From contig NZ_VLXZ01000007.1 of the NCBI RefSeq assembly GCF_007293315.1, forward strand, positions 124,001-188,000: 64,000 nt of DNA. Reading direction: 5' to 3'. The translations under genes and the position numbers were made by a program. The notes under the pieces are model-generated. The model was given only the letters and a program-made list of their open reading frames with translations. It searched no databases and was not told the origin of the DNA. Source of the stretch: Alkalicoccobacillus porphyridii. Its GTDB lineage: Bacteria > Bacillota > Bacilli > Bacillales > Bacillaceae_D. Below, in pieces: positions 35,441 to 44,354 of this stretch (positions are counted from its first letter, which is position 1; each line of letters begins with the position of its first letter).

Positions 35441-36787
35441 CTAACTTATTAAAAATGCTCTTTCCCAGAAACATTCATTGTCATTACGAACCATTGACAA
35501 TAATGCTAATCCGACACCTGCTGATCCTTCCAATAATCCAGCTTTATCTAACTCTTTTTTTCGGTTTCCAATCTCAAAATCCTTGAACCCTAATGGATTG
35601 GTAATCTTAAATTGTTTCATTATTTCGATACCTAATTTATTTATAAGCTGATCAAAATCATTGATTCTCAAGTCTCTTTTCATTCCAATAAGTATTTGCA
35701 TTAGGCCAGACTTACCATGACAAAAAGTTGCACTTTGCAAATCTAGTTCTTCGAATGTTTTTTCCTTTATACCAAAAAAACAGTTTAATGCTATTTCTTG
35801 ATATATCTTATCATTAATCGCTTTCCCTGCTAGATAGAGAGACCTCCCAACACCAGGGTTTCCATAACACCAACCCTCTCTTTGATCTGTTACAGTAAAT
35901 TGATTGGAAATTTCTTCTTTTACTCCTAATCGGTATGGCCAAACCGGCGTGCCTATTTGATTACTTCTATTATGATGGACTAACCAATCACCTATTGTTT
36001 TTATAGCTTTTCTTTGTCCTGGAACTTCAATTCCTTTTTCCTTGCATAAAGATAAGAAGGTTAACGGACCAGGAATCCCATGAGCAAGGCCCAAATTAAA
36101 GTTACCGTATGGAAATAATTTTTTATCTTTCTCCAAAAATTGATCTTCCTTTGAGACATACCAACCGGGAATATCATAATTCTCCCAAATTACAGGCTCA
36201 GTAATCTTAATAAAACGATGCAAAATCTTTTCAATTACTTTGTAAAATAAATGGTTTTCTTCCTTTCTTTCAAGCAAATATCGTCCTATTCCTGAATACC
36301 CTTGAATAACATCGTAAAAGGATGGTAAAGTGCCGATAGCTTCCCTACTTTTTTCGTTTTCGATATCAGATTGTGCTTCTCTAAGAATAATTTCATCTAA
36401 TTTAGCCAATAAGTTTTGATACCTTGTCCCATTTTCTGATGCATTAAGCACAGCAAAAGCAAACCCTGTGATTCCGCCAAATAAAGAAATTGAAGCCACG
36501 CCAACCTTTAAATACTTACTTGCATAAACAATGTGATTATGTGCTACATGATCCCACTTTTCTTCAGGATATACTTTATGCATTTCAGAAAAGAATAAAA
36601 TAGTCCCTGCAAAACCGTGGGATAAGGAGATAGGATCCCAGGGATTTATTTTGCTATTCGATGTTTTATTGTTTTTATCCATAACAATTTTTTCTACTTT
36701 TTGTGGATCTTTTAGTTTTTCAGACAATGTAACAAGTATGCGTGCAGCTTCTTGTTTCTGCAAATGATCGATTTTCATTTTATTCAT
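35441..36787 (-). CDS. lanC: Lanthionine synthetase C-like cyclase (LanC)
   Basis: This 448-residue LanC cyclase has zinc ligands in WCYGNPG (Cys307) and TFCHGKSG (Cys356, His357), and HGIPG and EGSAGVGLAL repeats of the alpha/alpha toroid are visible. It adds cysteine thiols to dehydroamino acids to form lanthionine and methyllanthionine rings. A perfect AGGAGGTGAT site lies in front of the ATG. It is 13 bases after lanB. Length is normal for class I. Confidence 0.95.
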   Translation of the reverse strand: MNKMKIDHLQKQEAARILVTLSEKLKDPQKVEKIVMDKNNKTSNSKINPWDPISLSHGFAGTILFFSEMHKVYPEEKWDHVAHNHIVYASKYLKVGVASISLFGGITGFAFAVLNASENGTRYQNLLAKLDEIILREAQSDIENEKSREAIGTLPSFYDVIQGYSGIGRYLLERKEENHLFYKVIEKILHRFIKITEPVIWENYDIPGWYVSKEDQFLEKDKKLFPYGNFNLGLAHGIPGPLTFLSLCKEKGIEVPGQRKAIKTIGDWLVHHNRSNQIGTPVWPYRLGVKEEISNQFTVTDQREGWCYGNPGVGRSLYLAGKAINDKIYQEIALNCFFGIKEKTFEELDLQSATFCHGKSGLMQILIGMKRDLRINDFDQLINKLGIEIMKQFKITNPLGFKDFEIGNRKKELDKAGLLEGSAGVGLALLSMVRNDNECFWERAFLIS

Positions 36788-36800
36788 GCTGAATCACCTC

Positions 36801-39800
36801 CTATTGTTTAATGATTGTTCTTTTTGTTTGCTCCCAGTGCTTTTGACTTTCGATAATTTGGCGTACAAACGCCATCGCCTTTTTCTCTCTATCACGATCT
36901 GTACCGAGTAAACGATTACAATGCATGTGAATTAAACTCCCGATAAGTCTTTCCTCTGTAGTTGTTATGGACTCTTCAGTTACATAATCGGAAATTTCTT
37001 GTATGATATTTTTGTTTTTTGTAAATAACGAAAAGAGGAGTGGTTTTTGTTCTCTAAGTGTCTTCCAGTTCTCATCCTTGTCTAATGTTTTAAGTATTTC
37101 ATTTCGGTAAGGTCTAAACTCTTTGGAATACTCCTGTTCCTCCCCCCATCTACAAATCCACTCTAACTGTTTTCTATGACTCCAACCATACATCGTTAAA
37201 AAATAAATGATATACATAGAAGCAACCAATTCTAATGGTTCTTTAAACGTTTGTTTGTTGTTTAATTCGAGCAATTTTGCCGTCAACACACTATCTTTTT
37301 CAAAATAACTCTCCATTAATGGCATGAGCAAAAGTCCACCATATCGTTCGATTTCCCGCTCGTAAGGTTCAATAACAAATTTTTTTAAATTTCCAACTTG
37401 TCGTTGGGTTAAATACCAATTCTGCAATAAAGGTATAACTTCTGATAACAGCATTTTCGGTTCCCCAGAAAATCTTAGACGCACGTGGTGCTCATTATCG
37501 TGATAACGAATAAAGAACCAACTTTTTATAGCATTACGATTTTCAACCTCTTCAACAAGGATTTGAATTTGTTCGAATATAAGTTTAGGCTGCTTGTAAA
37601 CAGGCCCGTATAATTTGACATAAAGCCAGTCTGAACCGGGTTCTTTCTCTCTATGTTCTAGCGGAGTTTCAACAACTGTGTTAATATTTACTGTCGGCTT
37701 AGCTGGCACATGATGTTTTTTCTTAAAAGGAATAATACATTCGGCATTGTGGTTACCTAATGGGCTTTTTAACCACTGTTTATTGGCATAATCACCAATA
37801 ACTTCTTGTAACTGCACCCTTCCTCTGCGTCTTAATTCCGACCTTAATTCATACAAATGATTTCGGTTTTTTAAATTGATATACAAACGATTATCTCCAT
37901 AAGCCATAAACACCCAGTCTGGTACTTGCATCTTTTCCATCCATCCAGAAAATGTCTCAACCCATTGGTCGATTGGCACGGAGAAATCTGATAGACCATC
38001 TGTTTGGTCATTTAATTTCCATACTGCTGGGGAAAGGATAACTTTGTCAGTAGTAATTCTAGGAATAAAAGCGAATTCTCGAAGAATTCCTAGATGCATC
38101 CCTTGAATACCCTTTACGTCTTCTAATGATACCTCTCGTATAAATCTGAAACAATTTGGTGCATTCACATAATTAAACATATTATTTGATGTAAATACAA
38201 GGCGTTTATTTGACTTTTTTGATTTAAGATAGAACCGTCCAAGGGTAGCCCCCACCATTATGTCCTCTATTAATAATTTCTCGTTCTGAATATTCGTATT
38301 CGTAGCAATGGCAGTATGCAAATTCCGGAACGATTGCGTAATGGATACATTGCTTGAGCGACCACTCTGCGGCAAAAAACTTAATTCGACATACTCTGTC
38401 TCGTCGTCTGTAAAGATTTTCTCTATTTTCTGTTGCTCTTTCATCAGATCCATTTTTTCATTGGTCTCCATCATATCAGTAAAGCGACCAAACGTTTGTC
38501 CTAATTCCTGGGAGCCAATATTATTACCTATTAAAAGCTGATAATTGCCTTTATCAATTTCCTCTGATGATGACGCTAATACTTCAATGAACAATTCGCC
38601 AGAGTTTGGAGCAAAAATATCATCGGTTTCCATATCCATTAACTTTTCTCGATCTGATGAAGTTAACTTTATTTCTTTCTTATTCTCTCTTAAACACTGA
38701 ATGTATTTTTCCATTAATAAGGGATGGGTACTTTGAACTTGAGATGCCTTTGTTGGTTTTGTTGAGAGTGGGTATTTATATGTTGGTGGTGCGCCTAATC
38801 CCTTTTCATCACTTAACAAATCTAGTAAAGAAATTTCCCGATTTACCCCATATTTTTCAAGAAACTCAACATGGTACTCTCTTAAATGTTCAATCCCAAT
38901 CTCATTTTTAGAAAGTCTCCACATCCATTCAGCTGCATTGGCAGCATGTGCTCCAATAGTATGATTCATTCTAATCTTTTCAGTACAAGCTAATCGCAAA
39001 TCCACTTGCAACGGCTGCTTATTTGGTTGGATATCTTGCATTTTTTTTGTTAATCTATGAAGAAAATTAAGTCCCTCTCCTAAGGGCATCTGATTATAGA
39101 CTTCTATATCTGATTCAATTTCTTTTAGAATAGAGTTTATTTGTTTAGCTTCTGGAATACGCTCAAGGATTTCAATGACATAGGATAAAGGTGAACAATT
39201 GACAAGCGGTGGCCTTAGTTCACTTATCAGAAATTCTTGTTTAAATAAATTCCAGATAAGTGATTGAATATCTTTATTTGAGGCACCTGGATATTTTAAG
39301 TGAAGTTGTTTCATCAATTCTGAAATAGAAATAGGGTCTTTTGATACCGATTGAACATACTCTACAACCTTGGTTTTTTTTATGGAAATATTGTCTTTAC
39401 GTTCTTGATTGGCGTTATTTCTTAATTGCCCACAGTTAGAGAAATAATGAAGGTAAACTCTGTCTGTTGTCTTATATACAGCGTCATTAAAAAACACATT
39501 AAGCTTATCAGCAATAAGTGGTTCACCCTCTATTTTACAAACTAATCCAAGCAGCCACTCCATATCTGGTCGTGCTCTCTTTTGATGTTTATCGATAGTA
39601 GCTATCTTTCCTACAGTATCTGGACCTAATTCTCCTACAGTAATTCCTGAAAACAGACCAAACGGGGTAGGTCGACTCGACATTCTTATTAGAAACTTTA
39701 ATAAACTTGAAATTGTATTTCTCGTCTTTTTGGCGTTAGGACTGCCATAAATTTTGTCTAAAGACTGAAACAAGTTTGGACTAGCAACGGCTATTGCCTC

Positions 39801-39950
39801 CCTTATTTCAGCCCGGTTTATGTATTCTTTTAATATGGGGATAATATCTACATTAGACGCTTTACGATGGTCATGCGATAACGACAAAAGTGGCGCTCTC
39901 AGCAAAAATGTATCGACAGGTTCAAATAATAACTGGTCGCTTTTCACCAT
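36801..39950 (-). CDS. lanB: Lanthipeptide dehydratase (LanB, full length)
   Basis: This class I dehydratase has 1049 residues. The N-terminal glutamylation domain opens with LLFEPVDTFLLRAPLL and spans to about residue 720; the C-terminal SpaB_C elimination domain starts near residue 770 (WLYVKLYGP) and continues to the end. It uses glutamyl-tRNA to activate Ser and Thr of LanA and eliminates glutamate to give Dha and Dhb. Two ATGs lie six bases apart, and I prefer 39950 because of spacing from GGGGAG. It is the first gene after the lanA-lanB hairpin. Confidence 0.95.
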   Translation of the reverse strand: MVKSDQLLFEPVDTFLLRAPLLSLSHDHRKASNVDIIPILKEYINRAEIREAIAVASPNLFQSLDKIYGSPNAKKTRNTISSLLKFLIRMSSRPTPFGLFSGITVGELGPDTVGKIATIDKHQKRARPDMEWLLGLVCKIEGEPLIADKLNVFFNDAVYKTTDRVYLHYFSNCGQLRNNANQERKDNISIKKTKVVEYVQSVSKDPISISELMKQLHLKYPGASNKDIQSLIWNLFKQEFLISELRPPLVNCSPLSYVIEILERIPEAKQINSILKEIESDIEVYNQMPLGEGLNFLHRLTKKMQDIQPNKQPLQVDLRLACTEKIRMNHTIGAHAANAAEWMWRLSKNEIGIEHLREYHVEFLEKYGVNREISLLDLLSDEKGLGAPPTYKYPLSTKPTKASQVQSTHPLLMEKYIQCLRENKKEIKLTSSDREKLMDMETDDIFAPNSGELFIEVLASSSEEIDKGNYQLLIGNNIGSQELGQTFGRFTDMMETNEKMDLMKEQQKIEKIFTDDETEYVELSFLPQSGRSSNVSITQSFRNLHTAIATNTNIQNEKLLIEDIMVGATLGRFYLKSKKSNKRLVFTSNNMFNYVNAPNCFRFIREVSLEDVKGIQGMHLGILREFAFIPRITTDKVILSPAVWKLNDQTDGLSDFSVPIDQWVETFSGWMEKMQVPDWVFMAYGDNRLYINLKNRNHLYELRSELRRRGRVQLQEVIGDYANKQWLKSPLGNHNAECIIPFKKKHHVPAKPTVNINTVVETPLEHREKEPGSDWLYVKLYGPVYKQPKLIFEQIQILVEEVENRNAIKSWFFIRYHDNEHHVRLRFSGEPKMLLSEVIPLLQNWYLTQRQVGNLKKFVIEPYEREIERYGGLLLMPLMESYFEKDSVLTAKLLELNNKQTFKEPLELVASMYIIYFLTMYGWSHRKQLEWICRWGEEQEYSKEFRPYRNEILKTLDKDENWKTLREQKPLLFSLFTKNKNIIQEISDYVTEESITTTEERLIGSLIHMHCNRLLGTDRDREKKAMAFVRQIIESQKHWEQTKRTIIKQ

Positions 39951-39978
39951 TTTCATTTACTCCCCTTTCATTTAAAAA

Positions 39979-40049
39979 TAGGATTGCCCAATCTCATCTT
40001 TATAAATTAGTATCCTTAAAAGATACTGATTTTTAGAGGGGCAATCCTA
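39979..40049 (-). terminator. Attenuating hairpin between lanA and lanB
   Basis: TAGGATTGCCC (39979-39989) pairs perfectly with GGGCAATCCTA (40039-40049), and an inner stem AGTATC/GATACT sits in the loop. On - the outer stem runs into TATTTTTAAA, directly before the lanB ribosome site. The usual role of such a structure is to let most transcripts end after lanA so that precursor exceeds enzymes, with partial read-through into lanBCD. Confidence 0.75.
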
Positions 40050-40078
40050 TAATTAGTAATTTAAATTTTTATTAGCCC

Positions 40079-40213
40079 TTAACAACAGAAGCTATTAAAG
40101 CTACCAGTGTTGCCACAGCCAGGAGTACAGAAACTTATGCTTGTGATGTCTGGTTGCACTTCATCTGCCTTCGTGTGTACGATTTCCAAATCAAGGTCAA
40201 AATCTTTTTCCAC
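40079..40213 (-). CDS. lanA: Epidermin-type class I lantibiotic precursor (LanA)
   Basis: This 44-residue precursor is short enough to be missed by automatic calling and starts at GTG behind GAGGGAGG. The leader (residues 1-22) carries the LanB/LanC recognition box FDLD near MEKD. The 22-residue core begins ITSISFC, continues TPGC, GNTG and ends SFNSFCC, matching epidermin and gallidermin ring spacing: Ser25-Cys29, Thr30-Cys33, Ser38-Cys43, and Ser41 with decarboxylated Cys44. It is closest to what I recall of clausin. The core has no charged side chain. The residue before the cleavage site is Asp, not the usual Arg or Gln. It is directly upstream of lanB, C and D. Confidence 0.93.
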   Translation of the reverse strand: MEKDFDLDLEIVHTKADEVQPDITSISFCTPGCGNTGSFNSFCC

Positions 40214-40584
40214 TATAATTCCTCCCTCTCATTCATTTTTTGCCAGAAACAACTGGCCTAACCCAAATGTAAAGTAGATTTATTCATTTTTAAAACCTCA
40301 ATTCTAGCCATTATTTGGTTTATAACCGTTCAAAATACATATTAACTTATATTTTCACAATATTCCTTATTAATTATTATAATTGGAATAATTAATCAAA
40401 ATAATATGTATAAATTTGATGTTTTTTGAGATCTATCCTACTTAATATTCCTTTTTCTACAAGTCAAATTCCATAAATTGAATAAATCTGATTAATTTCT
40501 GATAATCTCCAGCTACCCTTATCTTAATCATCTTCAGTTATAGAAAATTCACTCAAAAAAATTATGACAAGGGAGATGCAAATA
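40214..40584. other. Divergent regulatory gap between lanA and the Rgg/MutR-like gene
   Basis: This 371-base AT-rich gap holds no clear gene. It contains a perfect 10-bp inverted repeat and, on -, candidate promoter blocks for lanA (for example TATAAG 17 bases downstream of ATTAAT near 40355). A nine-codon frame on - (MNKSTLHLG) has a passable ribosome site but no secretion signal, so I do not call it as a pheromone. Confidence 0.5.
40369..40396. promoter_or_regulatory. Inverted repeat, possible operator in the lanA control region
   Basis: ATTAATTATT and AATAATTAAT form a perfect 10-bp inverted repeat around eight bases. It lies near a candidate -35 region of lanA and between the two divergent operons, a suitable place for the Rgg-like protein or LanR. 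The composition is so AT-rich that chance is possible. Confidence 0.4.
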
Positions 40585-41493
40585 ATGAATAATAGTATAG
40601 GAATAGAAATTCGTAGTTTAAGAACAAGACAAGGTATGTCACAAGAGAATATTAGTTCTCTACTCGTTTCTCAATCAGCAATTAGCAAAATTGAAAATGG
40701 TAAATATATCCCTAACGTAAATGTATTAGAATCAGTTGCTTCTAAGCTAGGTGTTCCAGTTGAACACTTCTTATCACTTAACAACCACTATAATAATGAT
40801 TTTATTGAGACAACTTATGAGATAATTGAACAGCTCTCTTTAACTGAAGCATATGAAGAATTGTACAATATTACTACTAAAACTATTAAGTATGGACAGT
40901 CGGTGTCTTTACCTAGTTGGTTTCGGAACTATGTATTAATCCATCAAATTTTCTCTGAATTTCAGTGCAATAAAAAGGATGCTAAAAGTGCATTTACAAA
41001 CTTAAAAAGCTTGGTGAACAGTTTATCTATTGAGCATTCAATTCAAACAAAGCTTCATCTATATTTAGGAATTCTTCATTCACATGTAAAAGCCTTTTCA
41101 TACAGCAACACAATTGATTACTTTAAAAAAAGCCTAACTTTCGTTGAAGGTATTAAAGGTAAGAACACGTACTTACACAAAAAAACTTTAAAAATACATA
41201 TTTTGTATCAAAAAGTGTTGATTGAGCTTCATTACCACCATTATGATGCTGCACTAAATGATATAAAAGAAGGTTTACAGTTATCTAAAACATATGCTTG
41301 TACCGCCTATGTTGGACAATTCCTCTACTTTAAAGGACTTTGTTTAGAAAAAAAAGGTAAGTCGAAAAAAGATGTACTAATAAATTATCAATATGGTCAT
41401 TTATTTGCTAACTTTATAGATTCACCTTTCAAAAAATTATTATTAGATAAACTGTCCTCCGGAAAGGAAAATTCCTATGAATCCTTCAGATGA
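40585..41493 (+). CDS. Rgg/MutR-like transcriptional regulator (RRNPP type)
   Basis: This 302-residue protein has an N-terminal HTH-XRE domain (about 7-62, with GMSQENISSLL and SQSAISKIENG) and a C-terminal helical region of TPR-like repeats, the layout of Rgg, MutR and PlcR regulators that bind a short peptide. MutR proteins control mutacin lantibiotic genes in streptococci. Divergent position to lanA suggests the same here. I start at the ATG at 40585 behind GGGAG. No pheromone gene is evident. It overlaps the exporter gene by 17 bases. Confidence 0.83.
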   Translation: MNNSIGIEIRSLRTRQGMSQENISSLLVSQSAISKIENGKYIPNVNVLESVASKLGVPVEHFLSLNNHYNNDFIETTYEIIEQLSLTEAYEELYNITTKTIKYGQSVSLPSWFRNYVLIHQIFSEFQCNKKDAKSAFTNLKSLVNSLSIEHSIQTKLHLYLGILHSHVKAFSYSNTIDYFKKSLTFVEGIKGKNTYLHKKTLKIHILYQKVLIELHYHHYDAALNDIKEGLQLSKTYACTAYVGQFLYFKGLCLEKKGKSKKDVLINYQYGHLFANFIDSPFKKLLLDKLSSGKENSYESFR

Positions 41494-43261
41494 GCGGCCG
41501 ATTCGCTTAAAAGAATTTATTTCTTTGATGCATCTTTACCGTCCATCAATATGGTTAATAGTATTAGCTCTATTTTTAGTCTTGATAGAAACGGCTCTTT
41601 CTCTAGCCGTGCCTTTATTAACTATGACATTTGTAGACTTAACAGTTGAATCTAATTTTAGTGGTACCACAGCCGTGTTGATTGCATGTGCCTTTATCGC
41701 TCAAATTGCATTATCTGGCGTATCGATTTATATAATGATTTACATTGGTCAGATACTTGTCACAAATTTACGCAAAGATCTTTGGTATAGAGTTTTGCGA
41801 TTGCCGGTATATTTCTATGATCAAAATAGTTCTGGCGAAACAATGAGTAGAATTACTCACGACACAAATGTTATTAAAAGTTTCTTTACCGACCAATTAA
41901 TTCCTTTCCTGTCAAGTACACTTAAAATAATTGGATCAATTGTTATTCTTTTCGCATTGAATTGGAGTATCACCCTTCTGTTATTATTTATCGTTCCGAT
42001 TTCCCTCGCTATCCTAAAACCATTAGGCAAAAAAACATATAAAGTTTCAAAATCATTACAAGATGAGACAGCATCTTTCCAAGGAGATTTAGGTAGAGTA
42101 TTATCGGACATCAGGTTAGTCAAGTCTTCAATTGCTGAAGAAGCAGAAACAATACAAGGCAACGACCGAATTAACAAACTTTTGAAACACGGATTAGATA
42201 CTGGAAAAATAATGGCTATTATTTCGCCAATAATGACCACTATTACTTTATTAGTTCTAGTAGTTGTATTTGGCTATGGAGGAGTACAAGTGGCTAATGG
42301 CATCTTATCAGCGGGCACATTAGTTGCAATTGTTTTTTATATGTTCCAAATCATGCCACCAATCTCACAAATCGGTCACTTTTTTACGCAATTACAAAAA
42401 GCAAAAGGCGCTACAGAAAGGATAAATATTATTCTTAATGAACAATTAGAAGCAGATCTAACTTCTCGTCCTCCTTTTAAAAAGAAAACTGAAACCGGTA
42501 ACTGTACAAGTGGAATTCAATTTGACAATGTTAGCTTTTCATATCCAAACAACAACAACATCTTAGAAAATGTAAATTTCAGTGCTAATACTAGTGAATT
42601 AACAGCAATTGTTGGCCCTAGTGGAGCAGGCAAGACCACTTTATTTTCATTAATAGAACGATTTTATCAGCCAAGTAAAGGAAAGATTACATACGATAAA
42701 CAATGTGTTAATGATTATGATGTTCAAGATTGGAGACTAAATATTGCGTATGTCGCGCAGGATTCTCCACTCATGTCAGGTAGCATTCGTTACAACCTAA
42801 CATATGGACTTAATACACACAGTACTGATTCAGAAATCCGAGTTGCTATAGATAAAGCAAACTTAACTTCTTTCATCGACTCTTTGCCTGAGGGAATAGA
42901 AACAGAAGTAGGTGAAAGGGGAATTCTAGTTTCAGGTGGTCAACGCCAAAGATTGGCCATAGCTCGGGCTATTTTACGAGATCCCCGAATCCTTCTTCTA
43001 GATGAAGCTACGGCCCACCTGGATAGCCATTCAGAGATATTAGTACAAGAAGCATTAAACCAACTGATGTTTTCTCGAACGACACTAGTCATTGCCCATC
43101 GGTTATCGACCGTTCAGCATGCAAATAAATTGGTTGTTGTGCAAAATGGAGAGGTAACAGGGGAAGGAACCCATAATGACTTAATCCAACATCACCAGTT
43201 TTATCAAGAGCTTGTTGCCAATCAACTGTATAAACAAGAAACTCCACAGCTTAGCAACTAA
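41477..43261 (+). CDS. lanT: ABC transporter, fused membrane and ATPase domains (LanT without peptidase)
   Basis: This 594-residue half-transporter has six membrane helices in residues about 30-320 and an ATPase with Walker A GPSGAGKTT, signature VSGGQRQR and Walker B ILLLDEAT. There is no C39 peptidase domain in front, as expected for class I LanT, which exports modified peptide with its leader still on. It is co-transcribed with the Rgg-like regulator and diverges from lanA. A role in lantibiotic export is by position. An AAAGGA site precedes the ATG. Confidence 0.85.
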   Translation: MNPSDERPIRLKEFISLMHLYRPSIWLIVLALFLVLIETALSLAVPLLTMTFVDLTVESNFSGTTAVLIACAFIAQIALSGVSIYIMIYIGQILVTNLRKDLWYRVLRLPVYFYDQNSSGETMSRITHDTNVIKSFFTDQLIPFLSSTLKIIGSIVILFALNWSITLLLLFIVPISLAILKPLGKKTYKVSKSLQDETASFQGDLGRVLSDIRLVKSSIAEEAETIQGNDRINKLLKHGLDTGKIMAIISPIMTTITLLVLVVVFGYGGVQVANGILSAGTLVAIVFYMFQIMPPISQIGHFFTQLQKAKGATERINIILNEQLEADLTSRPPFKKKTETGNCTSGIQFDNVSFSYPNNNNILENVNFSANTSELTAIVGPSGAGKTTLFSLIERFYQPSKGKITYDKQCVNDYDVQDWRLNIAYVAQDSPLMSGSIRYNLTYGLNTHSTDSEIRVAIDKANLTSFIDSLPEGIETEVGERGILVSGGQRQRLAIARAILRDPRILLLDEATAHLDSHSEILVQEALNQLMFSRTTLVIAHRLSTVQHANKLVVVQNGEVTGEGTHNDLIQHHQFYQELVANQLYKQETPQLSN

Positions 43262-43421
43262 GCATTGTAAGTTGAGTTTTTTAATATCCTCTTTTGTCTA
43301 CGAATTATCCTTTATTTTGTAAGCAACTTTTTTCAGTTAAAACTTTCATATACAATGACTGCCTGGTCCGTTTTCTATTTTTATAAAGCGTTTTTCTCGA
43401 TTTAATGGCTAATTGCAAAAA

Positions 43422-43469
43422 GCACCCCTTTAGAATAGATGTAGATCTACATCTATTCTGAAGGGGTGC
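43422..43469 (-). terminator. Long terminator hairpin after minCD
   Basis: GCACCCCTT to AAGGGGTGC forms a nearly perfect 24-bp inverted repeat centred on AGATCT. On - the stem is followed by GCTTTTTGC, 64 bases beyond the minD stop. It lies between lanT and minD, which converge; the gap has no gene. Confidence 0.85.
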
Positions 43470-43532
43470 AAATCATGCTTTCTAAGAAGCACTTTTATAT
43501 TTTAGTTAGTTGTATTTGAGAGAAGTACCTAT

Positions 43533-44327
43533 TTATCGTACTTTAAAAAATTTCTTAATTTTAGCGAAAACGCCCTTCTGCTCTTCAAAGGATTGAAGGG
43601 GAACATTCTCCCCTAGAATACGTCTTGCAATGTTTCGATAAGCAATCGACGCCTTACTACCTGTATGTAGTGCAATCGGTTCACCTTTATTGGAGTATTT
43701 AATAACCTCATCATCATCAATCACAATACCAATCAACTCAATCGCTAGAATGGCAGCAATTTCATCAACGTCCATCATCTCGCCGCTTTGCATCATATGA
43801 CCGCGAATCCGATTCACTACTAGACGTGGCGCTTCAATGTCCTCTTTCTCTAGCAAACCAATAATACGGTCAGCATCACGAACAGCTGAACGCTCTGGGG
43901 TCGTCACTACGATCGCTCGGTCTGCTCCTGAAATTGCGTTCTTAAAGCCTTGTTCAATCCCCGCTGGACAGTCAATGATGACATAATCATACTCTTGTTT
44001 TAGTTCATCAATAATTTTCTCCATCTGTTCCGGTTCAACAGAGGTTTTGTCCTTTGTTTGCGCAGCCGGGAGTAGAAATAAACACTCAAAGCGCTTATCT
44101 TTAATTAATGCCTGCTTTAAACGACATCTTCCCTCAACCACATCAACTAAATCATAGATAATTCTATTTTCAAGGCCCATGACAACATCAAGGTTACGCA
44201 AGCCAATATCTGTATCCACTAGGCATACTTTTTTATTTTGCAAAGCTAATGCGGTTCCAACATTCGCAGAGGTAGTTGTTTTACCAACCCCGCCTTTTCC
44301 GCTTGTAATAACAATCGCTTCTCCCAC
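43533..44327 (-). CDS. minD: Septum site-determining ATPase MinD
   Basis: This 264-residue deviant-Walker ATPase has GKGGVGKTT at the N-terminus, VDTDIGLRNLD switch and IIDCPAGIEQGF. The C-terminus ends in the amphipathic membrane-targeting helix FAKIKKFFK. With MinC it blocks FtsZ rings at the poles. The start is GTG behind AAAGGGG. It is downstream of minC by 27 bases. In B. subtilis spoIVFA would follow; here a terminator and the accessory block do. Confidence 0.97.
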   Translation of the reverse strand: MGEAIVITSGKGGVGKTTTSANVGTALALQNKKVCLVDTDIGLRNLDVVMGLENRIIYDLVDVVEGRCRLKQALIKDKRFECLFLLPAAQTKDKTSVEPEQMEKIIDELKQEYDYVIIDCPAGIEQGFKNAISGADRAIVVTTPERSAVRDADRIIGLLEKEDIEAPRLVVNRIRGHMMQSGEMMDVDEIAAILAIELIGIVIDDDEVIKYSNKGEPIALHTGSKASIAYRNIARRILGENVPLQSFEEQKGVFAKIKKFFKVR

Positions 44328-44354
44328 GTTTATTCCCCTTTCTCTCAGATCCCT

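Noticed and set aside
40079-40213. A second lanA copy or a two-peptide system
   Set aside because: I searched the flanks by eye and found only one precursor; LanB, C and D are single too.
40214-40310. MNKSTLHLG frame as a pheromone for the Rgg-like regulator
   Set aside because: Nine codons with no hydrophobic or secretion part and on the lanA leader strand; the evidence is only a passable ribosome site.
41477-43261. LanT with leader peptidase (C39) activity
   Set aside because: The protein starts directly with the membrane domain; no N-terminal Cys-His peptidase region of about 150 residues exists.
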